Assembly (NCBI RefSeq): GCF_003346715.1
Contig: NZ_QQPQ01000037.1
Location: forward strand, 1 to 47,816
Length of the DNA: 47,816 bases
Direction of reading: 5' to 3'
From: Oceanispirochaeta sp. M1
Lineage (GTDB): Bacteria; Spirochaetota; Spirochaetia; DSM-2461
The translations under genes and the position numbers were made by a program. This document shows positions 17,440-25,416 of the stretch, piece after piece; positions within the stretch are counted from its first letter, which is position 1, and the number at the start of each line of letters is the position of its first letter. Under the pieces are notes generated by a model. It did not search any database and was not told where the DNA came from. It saw nothing but the letters and a program-made list of their open reading frames with translations.

Positions 17440-17473
17440 ATGATGTAACGACATCATGATGTCGTTACATCAT
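17440..17473. promoter_or_regulatory. perfect 34-bp palindromic operator upstream of the GntR gene
   Basis: The 34 bases equal their own reverse complement. The palindrome consists of two overlapping 18-bp sites, each itself an inverted repeat, ATGATGT-AACG-ACATCAT. The core resembles HutC/GntR operators with alternating pyrimidine/purine half sites. On the minus strand a TTGACA (17495-17500) with a weak CAATAT -10 directly abuts the palindrome, so a bound dimer pair would block transcription of the GntR-led operon. Confidence 0.7.
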
Positions 17474-18076
17474 ATTGAATCGTTATGCTCTAATTGTCAA
17501 TATTTTTTTTTAAAATTTACTGGAAGTTCTCAACATCATAAAATCACTTGTAGACTCTACATATGTATTTTCATAATAAAAAATATGTTTGAATAGAATT
17601 ATTCCATTGAATAGATTTTCGATATAGTGCTCTCATAAAGCCGTACAGCTTCTAAATTTGATTTATGCTGATTATTTAAACAGCAGAGGAGTACAACTGA
17701 TACGGAAGAAGTGAAGAGATTCAGATAAGGCCAGAATTACACTCATAGCCCTTCGAGAAGAAAAAATAGTTAGTGATGTCCATGGAAGAATTTTCTCCAT
17801 GGTGATCAGTCCTTTTGGTCATCCAGCATTCAAAATAAAATGGAGTCTGTTCTACAATGGCTAGGCCGGCATCACCGATCTGTGCCGTTGTCTGAAGAAT
17901 CTCGGTTCCATGAGTCATGACAGCAAGCTCGTGCTTGGCGCCCTTGTCCTCATAATTGACAAGGGCGTCTCTTCCACGACCATCCGGGAAAGTGTTTTAT
18001 TATCAGAAAAGTATATTCCTTAATGACATCATTAAAACGCTACCGATCAGCCATTATGTAATAATCAATAAAAGTA
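17474..18076. other. long non-coding stretch with a possible decayed reading frame
   Basis: No intact gene is seen between the GntR promoter and the next operon. On the minus strand a frame opens after three consecutive stops near 18010 and runs about 95 codons to a TGA at 17721-17723. Its composition is protein-like (for example GAKHELAVMTHGTEILQTTA, IGDAGLAIVEQTPFYFECW). I do not recognise it, and no ribosome-binding site precedes its first ATG. It may be a gene remnant. The rest is AT-rich and holds the GntR -35 region. Confidence 0.4.
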
Positions 18077-18116
18077 TGACGGTATTGGTTTGGGTCAAAT
18101 CAATACCGTCATTTTT
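18077..18116. terminator. strong bidirectional-type terminator hairpin
   Basis: A 15-bp stem with one G-T wobble (outer arms TGACGGTATTG / CAATACCGTCA) has a five-base loop and TTTTT on the plus side. The minus side is followed by TACTTTTATT. It lies 150 bases beyond the aldolase stop and probably ends the mtnK-mtnA-aldolase transcript. Confidence 0.65.
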
Positions 18117-18269
18117 ATTCTCTTTGACTCCCAAAAACTCTACATCAGGGGCTGAACTCTCAGGAGCAACTATGGAGGAGGCTGTTTTAGACATACTGGC
18201 TGTCTTCTGAACAACCTGACATACAATATTCTCATTCAGGATTCTGAGATAATAATATAACTGTCTCCT

Positions 18270-19031
18270 TTATTTCAGCTGTGCCAGTACCTGCCGGGTT
18301 ATCTTTTCGATAAGCTCGGCTTCAGGGGTCCTATCATTTTTCTGAACTGGATTAGGATCACAGGGAGGGACCCCTCCAGCTTCTATTCCGAGATTTTCCC
18401 GGATTTTAATCAAATCAGAGACTTGATTACAGCTGAATTCTACGGGTTCACCTATTTGCCTGAGATATATCATAATTTTACAGTACTGTTCCGCCGACTC
18501 CATCCGGTACATGGCCTGGGTAATATCATCACCCCAGGTCAAGAGTCCATGGTTGGCAAGGAGTACGGCATTATGGGAATTCACATAGGGTTCAATTGAA
18601 TCAGGAACTTCCTTAGTACCCGGAAGAGCATAATCAGCAACGTGAACAACCCCCAGAGTCAATATGGACTCTGACATTATGGGCCTGTCCAGGGGTATCC
18701 TTGCAATGGCAAATGCTGTTGAAGCAGGAGGATGTGCATGAACAACCGAATTCACTGATTTATTCAGCTGATAAACCCTGATGTGCATTTTGACTTCTGA
18801 TGAGGGTTTATTCTTCCCCATTATAGTCCCGTCCATTTTCATCTTCACCAGGGAATCCAGGGGCATACCACCCTTGCTTACACCTGTTGGGGTAACAATG
18901 ATTGTATCCTCTGAAATTTTAATCGAAATATTCCCATCATTGGCAGCGACAAAACCCTTGTTATACATCTTGTCACCAATTTCACAGATGGCCTTCCTGG
19001 CCTGTACTTCTGTCATATATTCCAGCATCAT
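18270..19031 (-). CDS. Class II aldolase, probable 5-methylthioribulose-1-phosphate / 5-deoxyribulose-1-phosphate aldolase (DHAP shunt)
   Basis: The 253-residue zinc aldolase of the fuculose-phosphate type has catalytic Glu79 in SSEVKMH and zinc ligands His98, His100 (VVHAHPPAS) and His161 (LANHGLLTWG). In the known DHAP shunt (5-deoxyribose and methylthioribose salvage) this family splits the ketose-1-phosphate into DHAP and acetaldehyde or 2-(methylthio)acetaldehyde. The start immediately follows the MtnA stop, with AAGGAT upstream. The match to that pathway rests on the MtnK-MtnA neighbours; in isolation it could be any fuculose- or rhamnulose-type aldolase. A tail of about 40 residues after the core is longer than usual. 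Confidence 0.85.
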   Translation of the reverse strand: MMLEYMTEVQARKAICEIGDKMYNKGFVAANDGNISIKISEDTIIVTPTGVSKGGMPLDSLVKMKMDGTIMGKNKPSSEVKMHIRVYQLNKSVNSVVHAHPPASTAFAIARIPLDRPIMSESILTLGVVHVADYALPGTKEVPDSIEPYVNSHNAVLLANHGLLTWGDDITQAMYRMESAEQYCKIMIYLRQIGEPVEFSCNQVSDLIKIRENLGIEAGGVPPCDPNPVQKNDRTPEAELIEKITRQVLAQLK

Positions 19032-20087
19032 CTAATCCTTAAAGAGCTTTGCGAGATTCTCTTTGTAGGGGGCTCTCACGATTCCCTTCTCGGTAATAAT
19101 GGCTGTTACATACTTGTTTTCTGTTATGTCGAAAGCAGGATTATAGGCCTTAACTTCTTCGGGTGCCGTTCGACGTCCAAATCCGTTTCCGATTTCATCA
19201 CTCTCACGAAGCTCAATTTCCACTTCATTACCAGTGGGGGTATTCAGATCTACAGTTGAATATGGACCCAGTACATAAAAGGGAATTCCGTATTCTTTTG
19301 CCAGTATGGCCACTCCGGAAGTTCCAATCTTATTGATCACGTCACCGTTTGCCGTAATTCTATCGGTTCCCACCAGGACAGCATCAATCTTTCCTTCTCT
19401 CATCACGAGAGAAGCCATATTGTCGCAGATTACCGTAACATCCAGTCCCGCCTTGTTCAGTTCATACGCGGTGAGTCGGGAGCCCTGAAGAAGTGGTCTG
19501 GTTTCGTCTGCATAAATCTTAAAATCGTAGTCTTTATCATGACCTGCATACATGGGAGCAAGGGCCGTTCCATAACCTGAACAGGCAAGTCCTCCTGCAT
19601 TGCAGTGAGTGAGAAGTCCCATACCGGGTTTTAGAAGTTCAAGCCCATATTTCCCAATGGCTATTCCCATCTCCTGGTCTTCCCGAAGGATCTCTTCACT
19701 TTCTTCAAGAAAAGCTGCTTTGATCTGGTCCACGGACTTACCCGCTTTTTCCTCTTTCTCAAACCTGTCAAACATGCGGTCCAGGGCCCAGAAGAGATTG
19801 ACAGCTGTAGGTCTTGAGGTTGCAAAATACTCTCTTAATTCAATAACTTTTTTCTTAAAGGAAGGGACATCTTCCTCTTCCAACCTGTTTGCACAGACAT
19901 ACATTCCAAAGGCGGCAGCAACACCAATTGCCGGTGCCCCTCTGACTCTGAGCTTCTTGATTGCTTCCCAGATATCCTCTTTCTTATCCAATTCTAGAAA
20001 TTTTTCTTCCACTGGAAGCAGGGTCTGGTCAAGGAGAACAAGTTTATCTTTTGCACTATTTAATAATGCGGGTACTATAGTTTTCAT
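19032..20087 (-). CDS. mtnA: S-methyl-5-thioribose-1-phosphate isomerase
   Basis: The 351-residue aldose-ketose isomerase is related to eIF2B. It converts 5-methylthioribose-1-phosphate (or 5-deoxyribose-1-phosphate) to the ribulose-1-phosphate. Family marks: KKLRVRGAPAIGVAAAFG near the N-terminus, catalytic Cys162 in LLTHCNAGGLAC, and Asp242 in VGTDRITANGDVINKIGT. It lies 12 bases after mtnK and abuts the aldolase gene. MtnB, C, D and E of the full methionine salvage are absent here, which points to the shorter aldolase route. Confidence 0.95.
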   Translation of the reverse strand: MKTIVPALLNSAKDKLVLLDQTLLPVEEKFLELDKKEDIWEAIKKLRVRGAPAIGVAAAFGMYVCANRLEEEDVPSFKKKVIELREYFATSRPTAVNLFWALDRMFDRFEKEEKAGKSVDQIKAAFLEESEEILREDQEMGIAIGKYGLELLKPGMGLLTHCNAGGLACSGYGTALAPMYAGHDKDYDFKIYADETRPLLQGSRLTAYELNKAGLDVTVICDNMASLVMREGKIDAVLVGTDRITANGDVINKIGTSGVAILAKEYGIPFYVLGPYSTVDLNTPTGNEVEIELRESDEIGNGFGRRTAPEEVKAYNPAFDITENKYVTAIITEKGIVRAPYKENLAKLFKD

Positions 20088-20099
20088 TTCGATCCTTCC

Positions 20100-21308
20100 T
20101 TATTTACAGTACTTGCTAAGCAGATCAAGGTAATCCTGACCGGTAACAGCTGTAGTTCGGTTTATTATGAGTTCTTTAGCTATGAGAAGATTAGTTGTTT
20201 TGGCTTTATATCTTGCTGTATCATCTTCAATACTGTTGAGATCTTTAACCTGGGCAAAACCTACAGTGCGTCTGGTCATCTCGCATCCACAGACACCAGC
20301 CGTGTTTACAAATACATCTTCAATATAGTGTTCTTTGAAGCCCTTCTTTTTTGCCATTGCATCGGTCACAACATCATCCCATACAGACAGGAATTTGGCC
20401 TTTGTGACATCAACTGTATCTTTGATCGTTGAGAGCATATAACGGCAGAAATTATCTTTTTTATCCCCATCGGCCATACTGTAGAAGGCCGAAAGATAGT
20501 TCATGATCAGATTTGCAATGACATTCCCAATGTCATAGGCCATGGGTCCGTAAAATGCAAACTCCGGATCTATAACTTTGGTTGAATCTTTGTTAACAAA
20601 GATGCTTCCCGTATGAAGATCTCCATGAATAAGAGCCTGGGCATTATTCATAAAGTCAAACTTTAATTTTGCCGCTTCAAGGCTCAATTTTTCATCATTG
20701 ACAATGTTTGCTATATGAAACTCAACAAGAGATTCTTCAACATTATTGCGAGCCCCCGTATTAAAGGGTTCTGTAAATACAAGATCCTCAGTGATTTCAC
20801 AGAGTTCCGGGTTGATAAAGCTCTTTACTGACTCTTTCTTCTCTTTATGTTCCATGACTACATCAGAAGTCAAAAGAAGGGTTTTCACCATAAAGTCAGA
20901 AATCTGATCTACAAATTTGGGATAAATCTCACGATCAATAAGCCCATATCTCATTATCACATAATCAGATAGGTCTTCCATAACCATACAGCACATTATG
21001 GGGTCATAGATATATATTTCAGGAACAAGACCATCTGTCAGTTCATACTCAATGCCCAGGATTCTGCTTTCAATCTCACCACGGCCGATATCCAGGGGCC
21101 AGTCTTCTCCTGCAGCTCTAACATAGGGTAAAGACTGTTTCACGATAAGACTTTTATTGTTTTTACTGTCATAAACTTTGAATACAAGGTTGAGGTTTCC
21201 ATCACCTATCTCATTGCATTTATATTCTGCATCGCTGCTGAAAAAGTCAATTTTACTTTTTACATAATCAATAACTGAATCTACATTCAATTCAAAATAC
21301 TTATCCAT
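20100..21308 (-). CDS. mtnK: 5-methylthioribose kinase
   Basis: The 402-residue APH-fold kinase phosphorylates C1 of 5-methylthioribose with ATP. The motif QALIHGDLHTGSIFV (His228-Gly-Asp230) and VIDPEFAFYGPMAYDIGN (Asp247-Pro-Glu249) are the characteristic MtnK catalytic and metal-binding blocks, and length is standard. The start is six bases after the permease stop. No MTA phosphorylase or nucleosidase gene is in the operon, so the free sugar must come from outside or from elsewhere in the genome. The neighbouring importer supports external supply. Activity on 5-deoxyribose is also possible. Confidence 0.93.
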   Translation of the reverse strand: MDKYFELNVDSVIDYVKSKIDFFSSDAEYKCNEIGDGNLNLVFKVYDSKNNKSLIVKQSLPYVRAAGEDWPLDIGRGEIESRILGIEYELTDGLVPEIYIYDPIMCCMVMEDLSDYVIMRYGLIDREIYPKFVDQISDFMVKTLLLTSDVVMEHKEKKESVKSFINPELCEITEDLVFTEPFNTGARNNVEESLVEFHIANIVNDEKLSLEAAKLKFDFMNNAQALIHGDLHTGSIFVNKDSTKVIDPEFAFYGPMAYDIGNVIANLIMNYLSAFYSMADGDKKDNFCRYMLSTIKDTVDVTKAKFLSVWDDVVTDAMAKKKGFKEHYIEDVFVNTAGVCGCEMTRRTVGFAQVKDLNSIEDDTARYKAKTTNLLIAKELIINRTTAVTGQDYLDLLSKYCK

Positions 21309-21314
21309 TATTTC

Positions 21315-22334
21315 TTACCCCTTCTTTTTGTAATATGTCAGACCAAGGCCGAGTATCAGAACAACACCCTTAACAATATTCTGTGAATAGTAGGGAAAGC
21401 TCATCATAACGAGTCCGTTCATAAGGATTCCCACAAGCAGTGCACCAAGGAGGGTACCAAATGCATTTGGTTTGCCGGCTCCCAGCACTGAAAATCCGAT
21501 ATAAGCAGCAGCTACGGCATCCATCAAATAGGGACCCGCCGAGTCAACTTCACCAGATCCAAGTCTTGCACAGAGAACAACACCCGCAAGAGCAGCAATG
21601 GCCCCTGAGAGTACATAGGCAAGGGTTCTGTATTTTGATGTGGGAATACCGCTTAGTCTGGCAGCTTCAACATTACCACCGGTCATATACAGAAAGCGTC
21701 CATATTTTGTCCAGTTCAAAAAGACATGAACCAGGATGGCAATGGCCAGCATTATGAAGACCGGAATAGGTATTTCAAAGAGCTCTTTCTGACCAATAGC
21801 CTTGAATCCCTCTGACATGAGCCCCGGTGCCACTCCCCCTTCGAGCATGGGCATATAGTTATATATTGCCGATCCCTGCTGGAATGTAATAGAAACACCT
21901 GTAATGACAAACATCATTGACAGTGTTGCGAGCATATCCGAGATTCCCAGTTTGATAATCAGAAATGAATTTACCAATCCAATCATACATCCCACTGCAA
22001 TTGGAAGTAGAACCGCAAGCATGGGATGAAGTTGCCAGATAATCATTATCTTGGCCGCAATGACCGCTGCAAAAGAAGCAGTGGCCGCTGTAGAGAGGTC
22101 AAATCCGTCTACAGTCAGGGACATTGTCATGGCAAGGGCTATCAGGCAGACAATGGAAACTGATCTGAAAATATTCGTCACATTTCCGAATGTAAACCAG
22201 TGTTCAATAGATACAGAAAAATAGACGATAGCCAGTATTGTGACAATGATGGTTCCATATCTATAAAGGAAACCAAACACATCAAATTTTTTATTGCCGC
22301 CCAGTAAAACGGAGCCATTTATCAACTTATTCAT
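21315..22334 (-). CDS. Sugar ABC transporter permease (RbsC type), probable methylthioribose/deoxyribose importer
   Basis: A permease of 339 residues with about ten hydrophobic helices. It has the coupling segment GGNVEAARLSGIPTSKYRTLAYVLSGA, typical of BPD_transp_2 sugar permeases. The frame stays open for 14 further codons, but ATG 22334 is preceded by GGAGG five bases upstream and overlaps the ATPase stop by eight bases (ATGAATAA), so translational coupling decides this start. A single permease gene would act as a homodimer, as in the ribose system. It lies just before mtnK. Confidence 0.9.
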   Translation of the reverse strand: MNKLINGSVLLGGNKKFDVFGFLYRYGTIIVTILAIVYFSVSIEHWFTFGNVTNIFRSVSIVCLIALAMTMSLTVDGFDLSTAATASFAAVIAAKIMIIWQLHPMLAVLLPIAVGCMIGLVNSFLIIKLGISDMLATLSMMFVITGVSITFQQGSAIYNYMPMLEGGVAPGLMSEGFKAIGQKELFEIPIPVFIMLAIAILVHVFLNWTKYGRFLYMTGGNVEAARLSGIPTSKYRTLAYVLSGAIAALAGVVLCARLGSGEVDSAGPYLMDAVAAAYIGFSVLGAGKPNAFGTLLGALLVGILMNGLVMMSFPYYSQNIVKGVVLILGLGLTYYKKKG

Positions 22335-23835
22335 CTCTTCCTCCGCCGGTAGAGTATCGTAACAACTCTTCTTCATTTGTATTTTTTGTAATCAATTCTG
22401 CAGCGATTGTTCCGTTATACATGACATAAACTCTGTCAGTGAGACCCAGGATTTCACTGAATTCACAGGTTGCATAGATAACGCCTTTATCTTTAGCCAC
22501 AAGCCCGCCGATCAGCTTGTAGATTTCAGCTTTAGATCCGACATCAACACCCTTGGTGGGTTCATCAAACATGAAAATTTCAGCATCGGAAATAATCCAT
22601 TTTCCTATTGCAACTTTCTGCTGATTTCCACCGGAAAGCTTGGACACCTGCACTTTTTCATTGGGAGCCTTGATGCCTACCATCTCTATGGTTTCACATG
22701 AAGATTTTTTGAGTAGACTGCGGTTCATAAAGACACCATTGCAATACTTTTTAAGTGTTGGAAGAGTGGCATTGGTCTCAATAGATTCCTGCACAATAAT
22801 CCCCTCCCGTCTTCTCTCTTCAGGAACCAGGGCAAGCCCTTTTTTCACAGCAGCAGCAGGAGATTTAGGAGCAATCAAATTACCATGAATGGCCACTTCC
22901 CCTTCGTAGCGTTTTGATGCGCCAAAGAGAAGCTTCATCAGTTCGGTCTTACCCGCCCCGACTAATCCGGATACTCCTACAATTTCACCAGCATTAACAT
23001 GCATATTCACATCATTGATTCCGCCGTCTCCACTGATATGACGTACTTCAAATATCTTTCCACCTACCGTTATGTCATGCTTGGGAAAGGTACTCTCAAG
23101 TTTACGTCCCAGCATCTTCTCGACAATGGTATCAATAGTTTCTGTTTTGATATCATAATCACCCACAAGCTTCCCATCTCTGAGAACGGTGATTCTTTCA
23201 CATATTTTAAAAATTTCATCGAGTCTGTGAGATATAAAAATGACACTCACACCCCGTTTTTTGACTGTTTCAACGATTTCAAAAAGCTTATCTGTTTCTT
23301 CAACACTCAGTGGTGCTGTAGGTTCATCAAGAATCAGATATTCAGCCTTGTGGAAAACAGCGCGTCCAATAAGGACCATCTGTTTTTCCGAAAGAGTCAA
23401 ATCGCTTACGAGCCTGTTTACATCTATATCCAGACCCAGCTTATTCATGGCTTCTTTCGCTTCACCCTGGATCTTTCTCCAGTCAATAAAAAGACTCTTT
23501 TGCTCAGTTATCAGATAATCCATCATTATATTTTCTGCCACAGTCAGATATGGAATCAGAGCTGTATCCACTTCCTGATAGACAATTACAATACCATTCT
23601 TCTTGGCATCCATTGGGTTTTGGATATCCAATTTCTGCCCGTTAATAAAGATTTCCCCTGAAGTCTTTACATAAACACCGCTTAAGATCTTCATAAGGGT
23701 ACTCTTACCTGCACCGTTCGCCCCGATAAGGGCATGGACTTCTCCTTTATTCGCAGAGAAATCAACTCCATCAAGCGCTTTTACACCGGGAAAATCCATT
23801 GATATTCCCTTCATCATCAAGCCCTTTGAATCCAT
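22327..23835 (-). CDS. Sugar ABC transporter ATPase (RbsA/MglA type, two ABC domains)
   Basis: The 502-residue tandem ATPase has domain 1 with Walker A GANGAGKSTLMK (about 37), a degenerate signature LTLSEKQMVLIGRA and Walker B YLILDEPTAPLS. Domain 2 has a modified Walker A GLVGAGKTELMKLLFG, signature LSGGNQQKVAIGKW and Walker B MFDEPTKGVD. This asymmetry is normal for the ribose/galactose class. It energises the permease at 21315 with the binding protein at 24047. The stop codon overlaps the permease start. Confidence 0.94.
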   Translation of the reverse strand: MDSKGLMMKGISMDFPGVKALDGVDFSANKGEVHALIGANGAGKSTLMKILSGVYVKTSGEIFINGQKLDIQNPMDAKKNGIVIVYQEVDTALIPYLTVAENIMMDYLITEQKSLFIDWRKIQGEAKEAMNKLGLDIDVNRLVSDLTLSEKQMVLIGRAVFHKAEYLILDEPTAPLSVEETDKLFEIVETVKKRGVSVIFISHRLDEIFKICERITVLRDGKLVGDYDIKTETIDTIVEKMLGRKLESTFPKHDITVGGKIFEVRHISGDGGINDVNMHVNAGEIVGVSGLVGAGKTELMKLLFGASKRYEGEVAIHGNLIAPKSPAAAVKKGLALVPEERRREGIIVQESIETNATLPTLKKYCNGVFMNRSLLKKSSCETIEMVGIKAPNEKVQVSKLSGGNQQKVAIGKWIISDAEIFMFDEPTKGVDVGSKAEIYKLIGGLVAKDKGVIYATCEFSEILGLTDRVYVMYNGTIAAELITKNTNEEELLRYSTGGGRDE

Positions 23836-23980
23836 ATTCCTATAACCACCTCATTTTATTCAACAGTAATCTGCAGAAGAAAATTCACCCCTGATCTTCT
23901 AATTTTGGAAGAGCTAAAACGGGATGCATAAAAATTTTTAGCTTATTAAAAATATGTCGAAAAACATAAACATCTAAAAC

Positions 23981-24013
23981 AAGCGGAAGAGTTTTAACTC
24001 AACTCTTCCGCTT
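23981..24013 (-). terminator. intercistronic hairpin between binding-protein and ATPase genes
   Basis: A perfect 13-bp stem, AAGCGGAAGAGTT / AACTCTTCCGCTT, with a seven-base loop stands 34 bases after the binding-protein stop on the minus strand and is followed by GTTTTAG. Such structures in ABC operons protect or end the upstream mRNA so that binding protein is made in excess. Confidence 0.7.
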
Positions 24014-24046
24014 ATATTTAACAACAGTTACAGATCAGTTCAATGA

Positions 24047-25177
24047 TTACTGCATTGCTGCGAGATCAGCCATCCAGTCTTCCAGGAATTCCTGTGTGGA
24101 ACCCCAACCGGCGTAGAACTCAGAAAGGTCTGCCATGCTGAGAGGTCTTTCTTCGATAGTAGGAAGATCAGAAGCCTCAACAAGTACAGGTGTCAGAGAG
24201 TAGTATCTGGGAAGAGCCTGTCCGCTTATGGCAAGCATGGCGAGTCTAACCTGTACAATACCAATGACTGTTGGGTCTACTGCTGATGAAGAAATCCAGA
24301 TTTCAGGATGTGTCTGCATCATTGCAAGGTCCTGATCAGACATATCAACAGAGAATAGAGGAATTGTTTTTCCTGATGAAAGGATAGCGTTGTAGAAACC
24401 CTTTGCATATTCATCCCAAACCGCATAAACAGCATCAATATTATTGTCTTTGTCTGCATCAAGGATAGCTTCAAGAGCTGTCTGAGATTTGGCCATTACA
24501 CCACTTGTTCCAAGGTCAATTGTTTCAAGAACATTAATACCTGTATAGGTAGGAAGAATTCCACCTTCCCAGATTCTATGACGTTTGTCAGTAGGAGGTA
24601 TATTTGCAAGTCTGTTGTAAATAACATCTGCAGAACCATTGAGGTAAGTTACAAGAGACATCTGAGAAAGAAGTCCCATCATAAGGTCATACTGATCCAT
24701 AGCTACAAGCATGCCGGGAGCAACATCAGAAGGTACATTGAAATCATTATCAAAAACGATTACAGGAATACCGGCTCTGAGAGCTTTATCAATAGATGCC
24801 TGAAGTGCATCACTTTTACCATGAGATGTAAGAATTGCATCAACTCCCTGAGTTACTGCATTCTCAATTCCCTCAGCCATTGCCTGAAGGTCATTGTTTG
24901 CATCAATAACATTAACTTCGATACCATATTTGGCAGCTTCGTTCTTAACGCCGTTGATATGCATAGTCATGTGAGTACCAGTACCCCATTCCTTAACAAG
25001 TGCAATTTTGATTGTCTTTTCGCCGCCGAAAGGTGCTGGAATATCTCCAAGAGCAACAGGAGCAGGAGCTGCTTCCACAGTCTTTTCAACCTCTACCTTT
25101 TCTTCGGTCTTGCCACCACAAGCCACAAGCCCTATTAAAAGAAAAACAGCCAACAATACAGTCATTATTTTTTTCAT
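24047..25177 (-). CDS. Sugar ABC transporter substrate-binding lipoprotein (Peripla_BP_4 type)
   Basis: The 376-residue exported protein has a lipoprotein signal ending LLIGLVAC-G, with the lipidated cysteine near residue 20, then an Ala/Pro/Glu linker. It has a two-lobed periplasmic-binding fold of the ribose type: TIKIALVKEWGTGTH, VTQGVDAILTSHGKSDALQ, AGIPVIVFDNDF, IDAVYAVWDEYAKGFYNA. It would capture the sugar for the adjacent ABC importer; operon context predicts 5-methylthioribose or 5-deoxyribose. On the minus strand TTGACA (25255-25260) and TAATTT (25233-25238) with 16-base spacing form a plausible promoter. Confidence 0.92.
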   Translation of the reverse strand: MKKIMTVLLAVFLLIGLVACGGKTEEKVEVEKTVEAAPAPVALGDIPAPFGGEKTIKIALVKEWGTGTHMTMHINGVKNEAAKYGIEVNVIDANNDLQAMAEGIENAVTQGVDAILTSHGKSDALQASIDKALRAGIPVIVFDNDFNVPSDVAPGMLVAMDQYDLMMGLLSQMSLVTYLNGSADVIYNRLANIPPTDKRHRIWEGGILPTYTGINVLETIDLGTSGVMAKSQTALEAILDADKDNNIDAVYAVWDEYAKGFYNAILSSGKTIPLFSVDMSDQDLAMMQTHPEIWISSSAVDPTVIGIVQVRLAMLAISGQALPRYYSLTPVLVEASDLPTIEERPLSMADLSEFYAGWGSTQEFLEDWMADLAAMQ

Positions 25178-25232
25178 ATATCCCCCTTCAAAAACATCAG
25201 AACAACATATTAAAAGTCATTCTGCTTCACTC

Positions 25233-25260
25233 AAATTAACATAGATTCAGAACTTGTCAA
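25233..25260 (-). promoter_or_regulatory. candidate promoter of the methylthioribose operon
   Basis: On the minus strand a consensus TTGACA -35 is followed by 16 bases and TAATTT. It lies 55 bases before the binding-protein start, in the 239-base gap downstream of the DeoR gene. The region further upstream is rich in A/T runs and short inverted repeats such as CATG pairs near 25290-25305, which could hold DeoR sites. Confidence 0.45.
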
Positions 25261-25416
25261 TCTATTTCGTATTATTTGCATGTTTTTTGATTATACATGA
25301 TTTTTTATGAAATATATGATTTCAACAAGCTGGTGATGCAAGAATTTGCACTAATTAGAAATAGTATGGAGGAGGATCTGATAATAGTGGATTTATTGCG
25401 AGATAGGGAGGGAACT

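Noticed and set aside
18270-21308. Classical methionine salvage (MtnBCD)
   Set aside because: Only the kinase and isomerase are shared; dehydratase, enolase/phosphatase, dioxygenase and transaminase genes are absent. A class II aldolase alone could in principle be MtnB, but the absence of MtnC/D/E genes favours the aldolase route.
22335-22376. Longer permease start at 22376
   Set aside because: It lacks a ribosome-binding site and its residues come from the ATPase C-terminus out of frame; GGAGG before ATG 22334 is decisive.
23240-23518. Numerous 60-120 codon frames antisense to the transporter and enzyme genes
   Set aside because: Their composition mirrors the sense genes, they have no ribosome-binding sites and they match no protein family I know.
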